From Maratus speciosus (Eukaryota; Arthropoda; Arachnida; Araneae; Salticidae), in assembly GCA_963932465.1 (NCBI GenBank), contig OZ010787.1, forward strand, positions 32,430,087 through 32,494,086: 64,000 bases of DNA. Direction: 5' to 3'. The notes below the pieces were generated by a model. That model was given only the letters and a program-made list of their open reading frames with translations, searched no databases and was not told the origin of the DNA. Made by a program: the position numbers and the translations under genes. This document shows, piece by piece, positions 55,431 to 64,000 of the stretch. How positions within the stretch are numbered: the stretch's first letter is position 1; each line of letters opens with the position of its first letter.

Positions 55431-56094
55431 CATCACCGACGTGAAACGAGGTCTCTTTTTTATTAAAACAAGTAAGAAAAAGTCATGCGTCAAGCATAGA
55501 TTATGAAACACTTTCCAACACATTCAGAATAATGTAACAAAACTGCACTGTTTAAAAAATTAAAATATTACGTGTAATTCAACCATATGGAAACGCATAA
55601 TACATTTCAAAACCCAATTTCAGCGATTCCCAACCACAACTGGAAAATTATGGAATTTTTTTCAGCAGCCCTGTATATGATTTATACAATTGAATCCATT
55701 AGCTACATGCAAGCTCAAATTTAGTTCACTTAAGACATACATATACTTCAGTTGAAAATTTACCTACAGCAATTTCCTCTAATAATGAGAACGGTACGTG
55801 AATACTTTTGTGCAGCCCGGTATTTGAGGTATGGAATTTACATATAACGAGTAAGATGCAAAAAATTAATTAAATTTAAAAGCGCATACCGAATTTTAAA
55901 CCCTGCACTCAAGTAATTTTATTCAAAGACAGTACTGTACTGTAACCGATTTATTTTGTGTGTCCCTGTAAATGAATAAAAAATGCTATGAATGTCCTGT
56001 TCTAACGTGATCGTAGTGAAATTCAGTGATTTATATCAGTTTCAATACATTTGAAATAGCATAATATCATTAAAATACTATGCAAACGATTTTT

Positions 56095-56705
56095 CCTCAT
56101 ATACCATAATGTAATGGAATACTTTTGAGTGCCCCTGTAAATGAACGATTAATCCTAGATACTTCATATACAATACCAAACATGCTTTGGTGACCCTAAA
56201 TAACCTTTATGAATTTCATGAAAATCCAAGTATATTTATGGGAGTTATTCCCCATATACCATAATGTAACGGAATACTTTTGAGTGCCCCTGTAAATGAA
56301 CAATTAACCCTAGATACTTCATACACAATACCAAATATGCTTTGGTGACCCTAAATAACCTTTATCAATTTCATGAAAATCCGAGTATATTTACGGGAGT
56401 TATTCCCCATATACCATAATGGAATGATATACTTTTGAGTGCCCCTGTAAATGAACGATTAATCCTACATACTTCATACACAATACCAAACATGCTTTGG
56501 TGACCTTAAATAACCTTTATCAATTTCATGAAAATCCGAGTATATTTACAGGAGTTATTCCCCATATACCATAATGGAATGATATACTTTTGAGTGCCCC
56601 TGTAAATGAACGATTAATCCTACATACTTCATATATAATACCAAACATGCTTTGGTAACCCTAAATAACCTTTATCAATTTCATGAATTTCTGAGTATAT
56701 TTACG
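56095..56705. repeat. Tandem repeat, about 155-bp unit, four copies
   Basis: CATATACCATAATG recurs near 56099, 56252, 56408 and 56563, each followed by TTTTGAGTGCCCCTGTAAAT, CCAAACATGCTTTGG and TTTCATGAAAATCC. The array ends at a GACGGACAGACGGACTGACGG microsatellite (about 56720-56742). Confidence 0.9.
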
Positions 56706-56824
56706 GGAGTTAGAACGTGGACAGACGGACAGACGGACTGACGGCCAGACAAACCGAATGCATAAACACTTTTCAACTTTGTTGGAAAGTGTTAAAAAGT
56801 AACATTGACTAAGAGAGTACTGGC

Positions 56825-57014
56825 CAGTGTTGCCAGATAGGGGACTTTTTTTTGTCCCGAGATTGTTGATTGTCACCGCGTTTTTAAAATAGGAATATAC
56901 GACCTATTTAAAAATAGAATGAAAAATCTTAAAAATAAGCGAATTTTACTAGTCTAAAAAAGTTGTGACAGTCAAATAATCTAAATTAAAAAAGTACCCA
57001 ATCTGGCAGCATCG
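56825..57014. mobile_element. hAT MITE with CAGTGTTGCCAG ends, second copy
   Basis: The ends are CAGTGTTGCCAG and the inverse of CGATGCTGCCAG. The flanking 8-mers are GTACTGGC (56817-56824) and ATACTGGC (57015-57022). It is related to the copy in the BEL element by its termini and the GACTTTTTT block. From 57023 to 57780 I see only AT-rich sequence. Confidence 0.8.
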
Positions 57015-58384
57015 ATACTGGCTTACAGAAAGTAAATTTATATTATATTGCCCATAATTTTCTTTTACATTTTAAGATATTTTTTTTTTTAACTCAATAC
57101 GTTCAAATATATTTACTGACGAATCTAATGTTTTAAAACACAAATTTCACAAAAACCTACCGGTATTGTGTTAAGGAGAAAAAGTGATACTTTATTTTTT
57201 TTTTTAATCAAGAATAGACGGAAGTCTCCTAACAACAAAAAAAAATACATTTTTTTTAAAATCTCTAATTATAAATCATTATTCCAAATAAAATTCACAA
57301 TTTTCTTAACTTAAGTAATGTTTTGGAATAAAAAACTTCGTCTCTTTTTTACTATAAATTAAAACACAAAATTTATCTAAAAATCCCATAAAGTTAATTA
57401 ATGAAGTCATCTTTACACGCAAATTAAATTACAACGTTTATTATTTTTATAGTTAGTTCAATCTGCACAATAATTTTTAAATTTAATTTTGATAACAATG
57501 TAGTAAAATATCCTAATAATAAATCTTAATTCTCTGGGGTAAATTTAAAACTTCAAATGACAATAAAAGAGAAAATGAATGAAATAAATGAATAGACAAC
57601 ATTGCAATTAAGGATTTCAACTTTAAATATGCCATTTGAAATGTATGATTACCATTTGTTAATTTTAAATAAAATTCTTTTCATTTCTTTAAAATTTTGT
57701 TTACAATTGAAATAAATTTAGGACATTTAATAAGTCGGCGCTCACTGTACATTATTCAACCAATGAAATGCATTATTTTATTAACCCTTTCAGTAAGAGA
57801 AAATTTCTGTTCGTAAAAGGATGAATTGATTGACTGGCACCAGAATTTATAAACGAAATTTATTAGAAAATAAAAAGTTGTTTTTCTAATCTTTCATTAT
57901 AAAAGCAAAATTCTATTAAAATACTAGCAGACCCGCCCGGTATGCCCGGGGTCCGTTATAATAACCTTAAACAGAACTCAAGTTTGTATGATTTTATATC
58001 TTTTGAAATTATTTTAAATGAACCTAGTTTCGGAGACCCCAGTGTCTTCTGCAGCATCCAGTGTGTTCCTAACAAATCTCTTTCCGAACGACCCTGTAAC
58101 CTGGGTCCCCGTTACCTCAGGCAACATGTACGAAAAGTGTTCCACATGTGCCGGAGACAATTGAAAACCAAGTTGAGAGTGCCCAACCTCATGCAGCATT
58201 AATGTTAGAAAATGTTGGTAACCGATGTCTAAGATTTCATAACACAGAAATTAGCTGAATTGTAATCTAATTTGAATGAACAAAATACCGTTGAAATTGG
58301 GCCCTTAGAATCTGAGAAAAGAATGCGACCCAAGCGGCAGAATGTGCCACCTCCCCTTGTAAATTTCATGAGTTACTTTTAATA

Positions 58385-58614
58385 TTAACACTAGAACCGC
58401 CGGCTATTTTACTTTATTGTTTAACTAAAACTCACTAACTCACTAAAAATTGTTTCACACCAGAATTTTTATTTAAAACTATTTAACTTATTTAATTAGC
58501 CTAGTTTTGTGCTGCATACATTTAAAATATCTTATGAAAAAAATTCTGCTTCGAAACGACTATTTTCAATTTGGCAGGGTTCAAAATGACCCCTAATCGA
58601 GGTTCTAGTGTGAA
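58385..58614. mobile_element. TTAA MITE family A, copy 4 (in Helitron)
   Basis: It starts TTAACACTAGAACCGCCGG and ends CGAGGTTCTAGTGTGAA, a one-base decay of TTAA. AAAATGACCCC near the right end matches copies 2 and 3. Confidence 0.8.
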
Positions 58615-59506
58615 CATGGTATTTAATAAACGGCTGAAATGACTTATCTAAAATTCCCTTTAAAGTGACACGATTTTTAATTTACGGCTGTAGTAAGTAA
58701 ACGTAAATTGATGCTGAAAAAGGAAATTAATGTTCGAAAAAGGTGGTAGCTGAAGTATAAAGAAAGACCGGGCCGTGGAGTCCAGGGTCTTAACTGGAAT
58801 GTAGTTGGATATAAGAAAACTTTTTAGTAGTTTTAAAGTAGCTGGAGTACGCTAAAACTATGTTAAAGAACATTGTAATGGAGTCGGGTAATTTTTAAAA
58901 ATGTTGCACCAATGGCCCCAAGAAGGAAATTAATATTCAAAATTGATGGTAGCTGAAGTCTGGGAAATTTTAGGACTTAAGAAGTTGGACTTATCCCCTT
59001 TGAGGAAGACTTCTGGAGTTGTTAGAAAAAAAAGCTAGTGAATCGGACCATTTTTAAGGGGGTTATAATAAAGGGTCCAAAGAGAGCTAACTAATAGTTA
59101 TAAGCAGAGTCCTAACATAAAAACTTGTTAAAAGGTCTGCTTCTTACAAGTCCTTAGTACTTTAAATCTTCAATTAGTCAAAATTAAGCATAGTGTATGA
59201 ATTATTAGAACAAAATTTTAAAGAAATGCGCAAAAGAGGGAGGGGGGAATGCTTAAAACAGAGTCCTAGGACCAGTAAAAATAAGAGGGCGTTGGTCCGA
59301 GCAGAGGAGTCCAAGACTCAACTTTACAATTTTGCATTGAGAATGCAGGAAAATTATGGGTGGGAGGGGGGATGGACGTCGCACAAAAAGTTCAAAGGGC
59401 CCCGAATCTGGCCCATACCGGGCCCTAGAGTGTCCCAGGTTTTTCACTGGAATATAGAAACGGGAGAATAAGTAAATGGAAAAAGGGTTAAAAAATAATG
59501 ATCGTT

Positions 59507-59694
59507 TTAACACTAGAATGTCCAGCTGGTGTCGATTTGACACCGATCAAATGACGTCGGTTCGAACCAGATCTTTTTTCTAAAATTTGTTAAATTCTAA
59601 CTCGAGAAAACTGGGATAAATAAATAAATGAAATAGGTTTTAAATAAAATATCTGCTGTTAAAATGTTTTTATTTTGCGTACGTTCTAGTGTAA
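59507..59694. mobile_element. TTAA MITE family A, copy 5 (in Helitron)
   Basis: The left end is TTAACACTAGAATGTCCAG, the right end ACGTTCTAGTGTAA. The palindrome GGTGTCGATTTGACACC lies near the left end. Confidence 0.75.
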
Positions 59695-59765
59695 GAGGGG
59701 GCAATTTAATAACAATTTAAGGTGCAAAAACTTCAAGAGAACCTGTACCGGGCCCCAAATAGCGA

Positions 59766-59970
59766 GGAACTAGAACGCCCGGAAGGAGTCGATACGACTC
59801 CGACCACATGATTAAATGTCCATTGGAACCAGAATTTTTTTCATAAAATAAGTTAAATTTAACGACGCAGAATTCTGTTAAACAAATCAGTTAAATAATT
59901 TTAAATAAAACTTCTGGAGTGAAGTATTGTTATGAAACTTGAGTACAATTTCCGGGCGTTCTAGTGTTAA
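59766..59970. mobile_element. TTAA MITE family A, copy 6 (in Helitron)
   Basis: The left end is shortened (GGAACTAGAACGCCCGG); the right end CCGGGCGTTCTAGTGTTAA is intact. It carries GGAGTCGATACGACTCCGAC, the inverse of the block in copy 1 at 3873. Confidence 0.75.
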
Positions 59971-60170
59971 CCCCTTGAGGGGCACCGGTATATAGCACCT
60001 ACGATTAATGAAGTTTTAAACAAGAAAAATTTTATTAAATTTTACTTTTCTAACTTTGGTGGAAAAAAGCCGTATAATTGCTTTTACTTATTTTGAAATA
60101 GAATTTTTCAAAGATTCCGGTGGGAATTTAGCATTTCACAAACGTAATTGCTTGCCTTTCAAGGGATTAA
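59967..60170. mobile_element. TTAA MITE family B, copy 5 (in Helitron)
   Basis: It starts TTAACCCCTTGAGGGGCACC, sharing its TTAA with the preceding family A copy, and ends TTGCCTTTCAAGGGATTAA. It is in inverse orientation relative to 11877-12092. Confidence 0.75.
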
Positions 60171-60209
60171 GTGGCATGTATTAGGATATAAATATACTTT
60201 CAGTAGGTT

Positions 60210-60427
60210 TTAACCCCTTAATTCTCGCTCCCGTCATATTCTCGGGCTGCTGTCTTTTACTCAAATTGTTTGAATCCCACCAGTTTTATAAAATAGAGAA
60301 ATTGGCTATATTTTAGTATCGTTTATCCTCTAACTAAATAAGGCGAATATTTCTTTTTCATAAAAGTGGTGCCAATAAGCAATTTGAATTTTTCAACCGT
60401 AATTTAATTCGAGCGTTAAGGGGTTAA
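60210..60427. mobile_element. TTAA MITE family C, copy 5 (in Helitron)
   Basis: It starts TTAACCCCTTAATTCTCGC and ends TTCGAGCGTTAAGGGGTTAA. This near-complete copy served as the reference for the split copy at 11768-20109. Confidence 0.85.
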
Positions 60428-61849
60428 AGTAATCAGAGGACGCTAGAGCTATGTTAAAGGAGATTCTAAGCAATACGGATCATTTTTTTTTAAAGCTGGA
60501 CCAAGGTCACCAAGAAGGCGATTAATATTCAAAACTGGTGGTAGCTGATGTCTGAAAATTTTTTTATCGTTTTTATCGTTCATGTAGTAGCTGGAGAACC
60601 TAATAAGTTGTTAGAAAAAAAAAACACTAGTGAATCGGACAATTTTTAAGTGAGCTATAATAGCGGGATCAAAAGGAGATTTGAAAGCAGGGCCCTAACA
60701 TGAAAACATGCTCATAATGTTTTAGTACTTAGCGTTTTAGATCTTCAATTAGTCAAAATTAAGCATAAGGTATGAATTAATCATTAGAATAATATTTTAA
60801 AGAAATGCACAAAAAATGCGTAAATGCTTAAAAAGGGACCTAGGGCACCAATAAATATATGAGGGTGTTGGTCCGGGGAGAAGAGTGCAAGACTCAACTT
60901 TAAAATTTTGCACTGAGTAGGTGAGAAAAATAGGGGTCGAAAAGTGCATGGCACTTAAAACGTTCAAGGGACCCTGGACCGGTATTTGCGGCACCCTAGA
61001 GAGACCCAGTGTCTAGTTCACTAGAATGTAAAAACGGGAGAGTAACTAAACGGAAAAAGGATCCCAAAAATAAATATCGAAATAAAAGGAAACAATTTAT
61101 TAACAATTTAGAGCGCAAAAAAATTCAATGAGCCCTATACCGGGCCCTAAGGGTGCCAGGGTCTTAACTGAGATGTAGAACTGGGGTAGAAACTGCATGG
61201 AGAATTCAACCCAAAAACGAAGAAGATCGGATAGAAAGGATGCATGCTATTAACAATTTAGTGCATTCAAAACTTAAAGGTACCCAGGGAGACCGTCCCT
61301 TAAAAAAATAAATATCTCAGCCTCAGGTGCATCAGGACCTTTCTTGGACTATTGTTACCTAATTTTTTAGACTTCTACGTGCAGTAGTTTTCACTAGCCA
61401 CCGCACACACACTGACAGACACACAGACCGAAACTTTGTTTTATTAGTATAGATTCTTGTTGCCATTTTTCAGTTTGAATTAAAATTAGGTATTCACGCC
61501 GTGTAACCACCGCCCTTGAAAGGGTTAACAAATTTTCATGCTTCACATACGAATATATGTGTCCAACTCAGGAATTTGTTCTTCATTCAGAAATTCCGAA
61601 TCCATTCTGGAAATTCCTTAAGAAGAAATTTTACTTAATGTAATCACGATACGTTTGTCATTAAATGAAGTAAAAACCATAATTCAGAATTTATTGTGTG
61701 AATTCTGAATTTCTCAAAGAAAAAGAAATTCCGGAAATATGCTCTATGGATGCAAATGTATAAATATGGTAATAATCTTTTTAGAAATCAATTACGGGTA
61801 TTTTTAAAATTCATACTTTTATTCAATTGACAAAAAATTAAATCTCCTC

Positions 61850-62060
61850 TCACTGTCGACGTGTTAGTTCGCTAGAAAGATAACATTGTGTAGACAAGTA
61901 TATAAAAATTGACATCATAAATATTGTTTTCTTGTTTTCACAATTCGTACTTTTCTTCAATTTACAAAAAATGAAATCTTTTGTCGTAATGGACGTGATA
62001 GTTCGCAACAAAAATAAAATTAGCTAGGCAAGTATATAAAAATTGACATCATAAATTTTT
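61850..62060. repeat. Tandem duplication of an about 120-bp unit
   Basis: AAGTATATAAAAATTGACATCATAAAT occurs at about 61898 and 62026, each preceded by a GACGTG..AGTTCGC block. A third diverged unit lies at 52620-52740. Between 61529 and 61850 a weak palindrome around AGAAATTCCGAAT suggests another decayed MITE. Confidence 0.7.
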
Positions 62061-62281
62061 ATACATAAAATACAGATAATAATTGAAGAGCTGAGTGGAT
62101 GACCATGTTAAGCGATAATTCTAATAGGCTTTAAACACACGCACCGTTTTATAAGGTTAAGAAAAGAAAAAATAATCTCCAAAATTTGGGAATATTTCAT
62201 TCATTTGTAACTTGGCTACTATACTTGAATTAAGCCATTGCTGGCAATGTAAAATCTTCAGCTTTTGTTGCAGACTCAGTC

Positions 62282-63291
62282 CATGGAACTATTAATTAAA
62301 AGGAACTGACATGTACTTGAAATAGTGAAGCGTAAACTGTAACTGCTTTTACAAGAGCTGATTACCCCAAAGCGATATAAGTAAGCGTCCTATCTTAAAT
62401 GGGAGAGGTAACAGCAAGATTAAATGCGAGGTCACATCAATCAAGGTCGCACGCGACGTAGCGGTCGGGGTTAAACTACAGGAAGATGCCTAACTGTTTT
62501 CGTAGTGCACTCCACTAAAATTGTAAAGTTTTTTTCACCTTGATTAATAGCCGAATTATCCCTGGCACGGCGAAGAAAACTTCGTGGTGTTAAGTTCATC
62601 TGGACGTCCCTCTCGCTGCGCCATTGTTTTGCAATAAATGTAGTAAGCAAAATTCAGTTCCCTGAGTGACTGAAGATTTAGACAATATACCCAGATAGTA
62701 GATATCCTGTCATATATGACGTCACACTAAAAGCCCGTGTATGTGGATTATCACCCCTTCGACAAGATGGCGCAACTGTGTTAATTTACGCCCGATTCCA
62801 GTATTAAGTTTGTACGCTTACTTATATCGCTTTGTATTACCCCCTTAGAAACTTCCACCAGTAAATTTATATAGAAATTTTCTTCGTATTTAAGGTCTTG
62901 TGAACGCAAAATTTCAATCATAAATAATGACAGAAACAGATGTTCAGTTTTACTGGTGTAAATTTACTTTTGAGGTTGTTAGTCCCTGCGTTTCCGCCAA
63001 ATTGTGACAACCGATGAAACAGACTGTTTTACCAGGCAAACTGAAACCAGTAAAAGCAAATAGAAGTTTTGAACCATATTTGAGAAAAAAATTTCCATGA
63101 ATAAGACAATTAAATAAGACACAATTTTCTAATCAATTTTACTGGTGGGAAGTTTCCCCTGGCGGTATCCAGAAACTGTAGATCTGATTTTAAAAAAGCA
63201 GCCGCCATCTTGCGACAACCTCCTCAGTTACTTCACTCGTAACTGGTAGACAGTACAGTATAAGTGTCCTCCTCTTTATTCATCACTCCAT
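62282..63291 (+). mobile_element. MITE family F, copy 4, with nested hAT-type MITE
   Basis: It starts CATGGAACTATTAATTAAAAGG and ends CATCACTCCAT. The flanking 9-mers GACTCAGTC and TACTCACTC match at seven positions. Without the nested element it is about 540 bp, as in the other copies. Confidence 0.8.
62368..62834 (+). mobile_element. hAT-type MITE family CAAAGCG, 467-bp copy
   Basis: Uninterrupted copy with CAAAGCGATATAAGTAAGCG ends and flanks GATTACCC and TATTACCC (seven of eight). It is the best reference for the four other copies. Confidence 0.85.
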
Positions 63292-63339
63292 TACTCACTC
63301 CACCGCTTTTAGAGAAAACGTTTATTTGACTATATTATG

Positions 63340-63425
63340 GAGAATTCTCATTGGTCAGAATAGAAATATTCTTTAAAATGATGGAGTGACTAAGCAGCAA
63401 AAGCTGCAGATTTTTAACAGTGTAA
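63340..63425. mobile_element. Half copy of the TA-flanked MITE seen at 49556
   Basis: TATGGAGAATTCTCATTGGTCAGA and the terminal TTTTTAACAGTGTA match the right half of the element at 49556-49715. The middle has been replaced. Confidence 0.5.
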
Positions 63426-63603
63426 AGCGCTCTTCTACATCAGAGATAGTTTTCTGTCCCTTAAAACTCCCCATAAAAGAACTATTTCGCATTATAAATA
63501 TAACAAAAAGCGAATTTGCAAAGCACATCGCTCATGTTTGTGGGAAATTATTTTCATTTTAGGATTTTTTATTCATGTATTTTACAAATATTGCCCGGGA
63601 TCC

Positions 63604-63737
63604 AGATAGATTTTTCGCTGTTTATCTAAATGTGATTGACAAATCAGAAGCCTGTATTTTTTCAAACTTTTCGCTGTGCAAAAATTCAGGCTTCTGATTG
63701 GTCAATCCCGTTTAGCTAAGCAGCGAAAAATCTATCT
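63604..63737. mobile_element. Palindromic MITE with AGATAGATTTTTCGCTG ends
   Basis: AGATAGATTTTTCGCTGTTT on the left is inverse to the right end, and the inner ATTGACAAATCAGAAGCCTG mirrors CAGGCTTCTGATTGGTCAAT. It is 134 bp. The final 260 bases of the window hold nothing I can assign. Confidence 0.75.
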
Positions 63738-64000
63738 ACTTCTCGGCTATCGTATATTTCAATAAATAGTAACGTACATTTATCAAATATTTGTGCTCTA
63801 GGGCAGACGCTTGTATAGAGTTCGAACGCTTTTCTCGAAGTAAACATTCAATGATTCAAATTATGATTAGCCGATAACTTTTTAAATATTGAGATGACGT
63901 CATGATGTTATTTGATAGCTTGCGAGAAACTAAAATTTGAACTATCTAATGTGTACTCTGATGTACAAGGACATTTTAAAAACAAAATGACGCAAATAGC

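Larger units (their letters stand above)
57924..61453 (-). mobile_element. Helitron, non-autonomous, reverse strand
   Basis: On the reverse strand it starts TCTATACTAATAAAAC (61453) and ends with a GC-rich hairpin (CCCCGGGCATACCGGGCGGG) before CTGCTAG (57924), flanked by host A and T. The length is 3.5 kb. It shares the 152-bp repeat and the interior of the copy at 31449. No Rep/helicase frame. At least five TTAA MITEs are nested in it. Confidence 0.85.
57781..61528. mobile_element. TTAA MITE family D, copy 7, split by a Helitron
   Basis: The left part starts TTAACCCTTTCAGTAAGAG with TGGCACCAGAATTTATAAACG; the right part ends CACCGCCCTTGAAAGGGTTAA. Removing the Helitron leaves about 218 bp, the normal length for this family. 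Confidence 0.75.

Noticed and set aside
58014..58199. Open frames on both strands near the Helitron 3' end
   Set aside because: Within non-coding Helitron sequence; the counterpart at 34288-34524 has different, non-matching translations.

Overview
The window looks like repeat-saturated, AT-rich eukaryotic DNA from an animal, most likely an arthropod and plausibly a chelicerate such as a spider. That assignment is inference. It rests on the co-occurrence of a BEL/Pao LTR retroelement, GIY-YIG Penelope-like elements, a Polinton/adintovirus-type gene cluster, Helitrons, and many TTAA- and hAT-type miniature elements. I found no convincing host protein-coding gene, rRNA, canonical tRNA or CRISPR array. 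Almost every base that can be assigned belongs to a mobile element or its debris.

Layout. 0.4-11.7 kb: MITEs with 9-bp and 8-bp target duplications (one hAT-type MITE inserted into its own kind), plus a mariner-like element with very long inverted repeats. 11.77-20.11 kb: one small TTAA MITE split by a chain of nested insertions, namely a MULE-like MITE, a LINE 3' fragment and a complete but decayed BEL/Pao element with LTRs and 5-bp duplications; the LINE and BEL each carry a further MITE. 20.1-29.4 kb: a field of palindromic elements, mostly with TTAA targets. 29.39-40.65 kb: a TTAA-flanked DNA transposon whose reverse-strand transposase remnant is split by a Helitron (31.4-34.6 kb) and by a head-to-head inverted dimer of a Penelope-like element (35.4-39.7 kb, 12-bp target duplication).

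40.7-43.3 kb holds a foldback element, a short hammerhead-bearing insertion with a 13-bp target duplication, and a cluster of one 11-mer. 43.3-50.1 kb is the most interesting part: a compact rightward cluster of Polinton/Maverick (adintovirus-like) genes. In order these are a PC4-like coactivator-domain protein, a retroviral-type integrase with chromodomain, a penton-like minor capsid protein, a small basic virion-core-like protein, a double-jelly-roll-type major capsid protein, an adenain-like cysteine protease and a packaging ATPase. DNA polymerase B is not visible and the right terminus is not identified. The element looks dead: two stops in the PC4 gene, Asp-to-His at a catalytic position of integrase, frameshifts in capsid, protease and ATPase, and a TA-flanked MITE inserted in the ATPase Walker A region.

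50-64 kb returns to MITE country: several TTAA MITEs, two hAT MITEs, a 155-bp tandem repeat, a second Helitron on the reverse strand (57.9-61.5 kb) that sits inside one TTAA MITE and contains several others, and further copies of the families seen at the left end. The same MITE families recur across the whole window, often sharing internal sequence blocks although their termini differ. All boundaries were set by eye.
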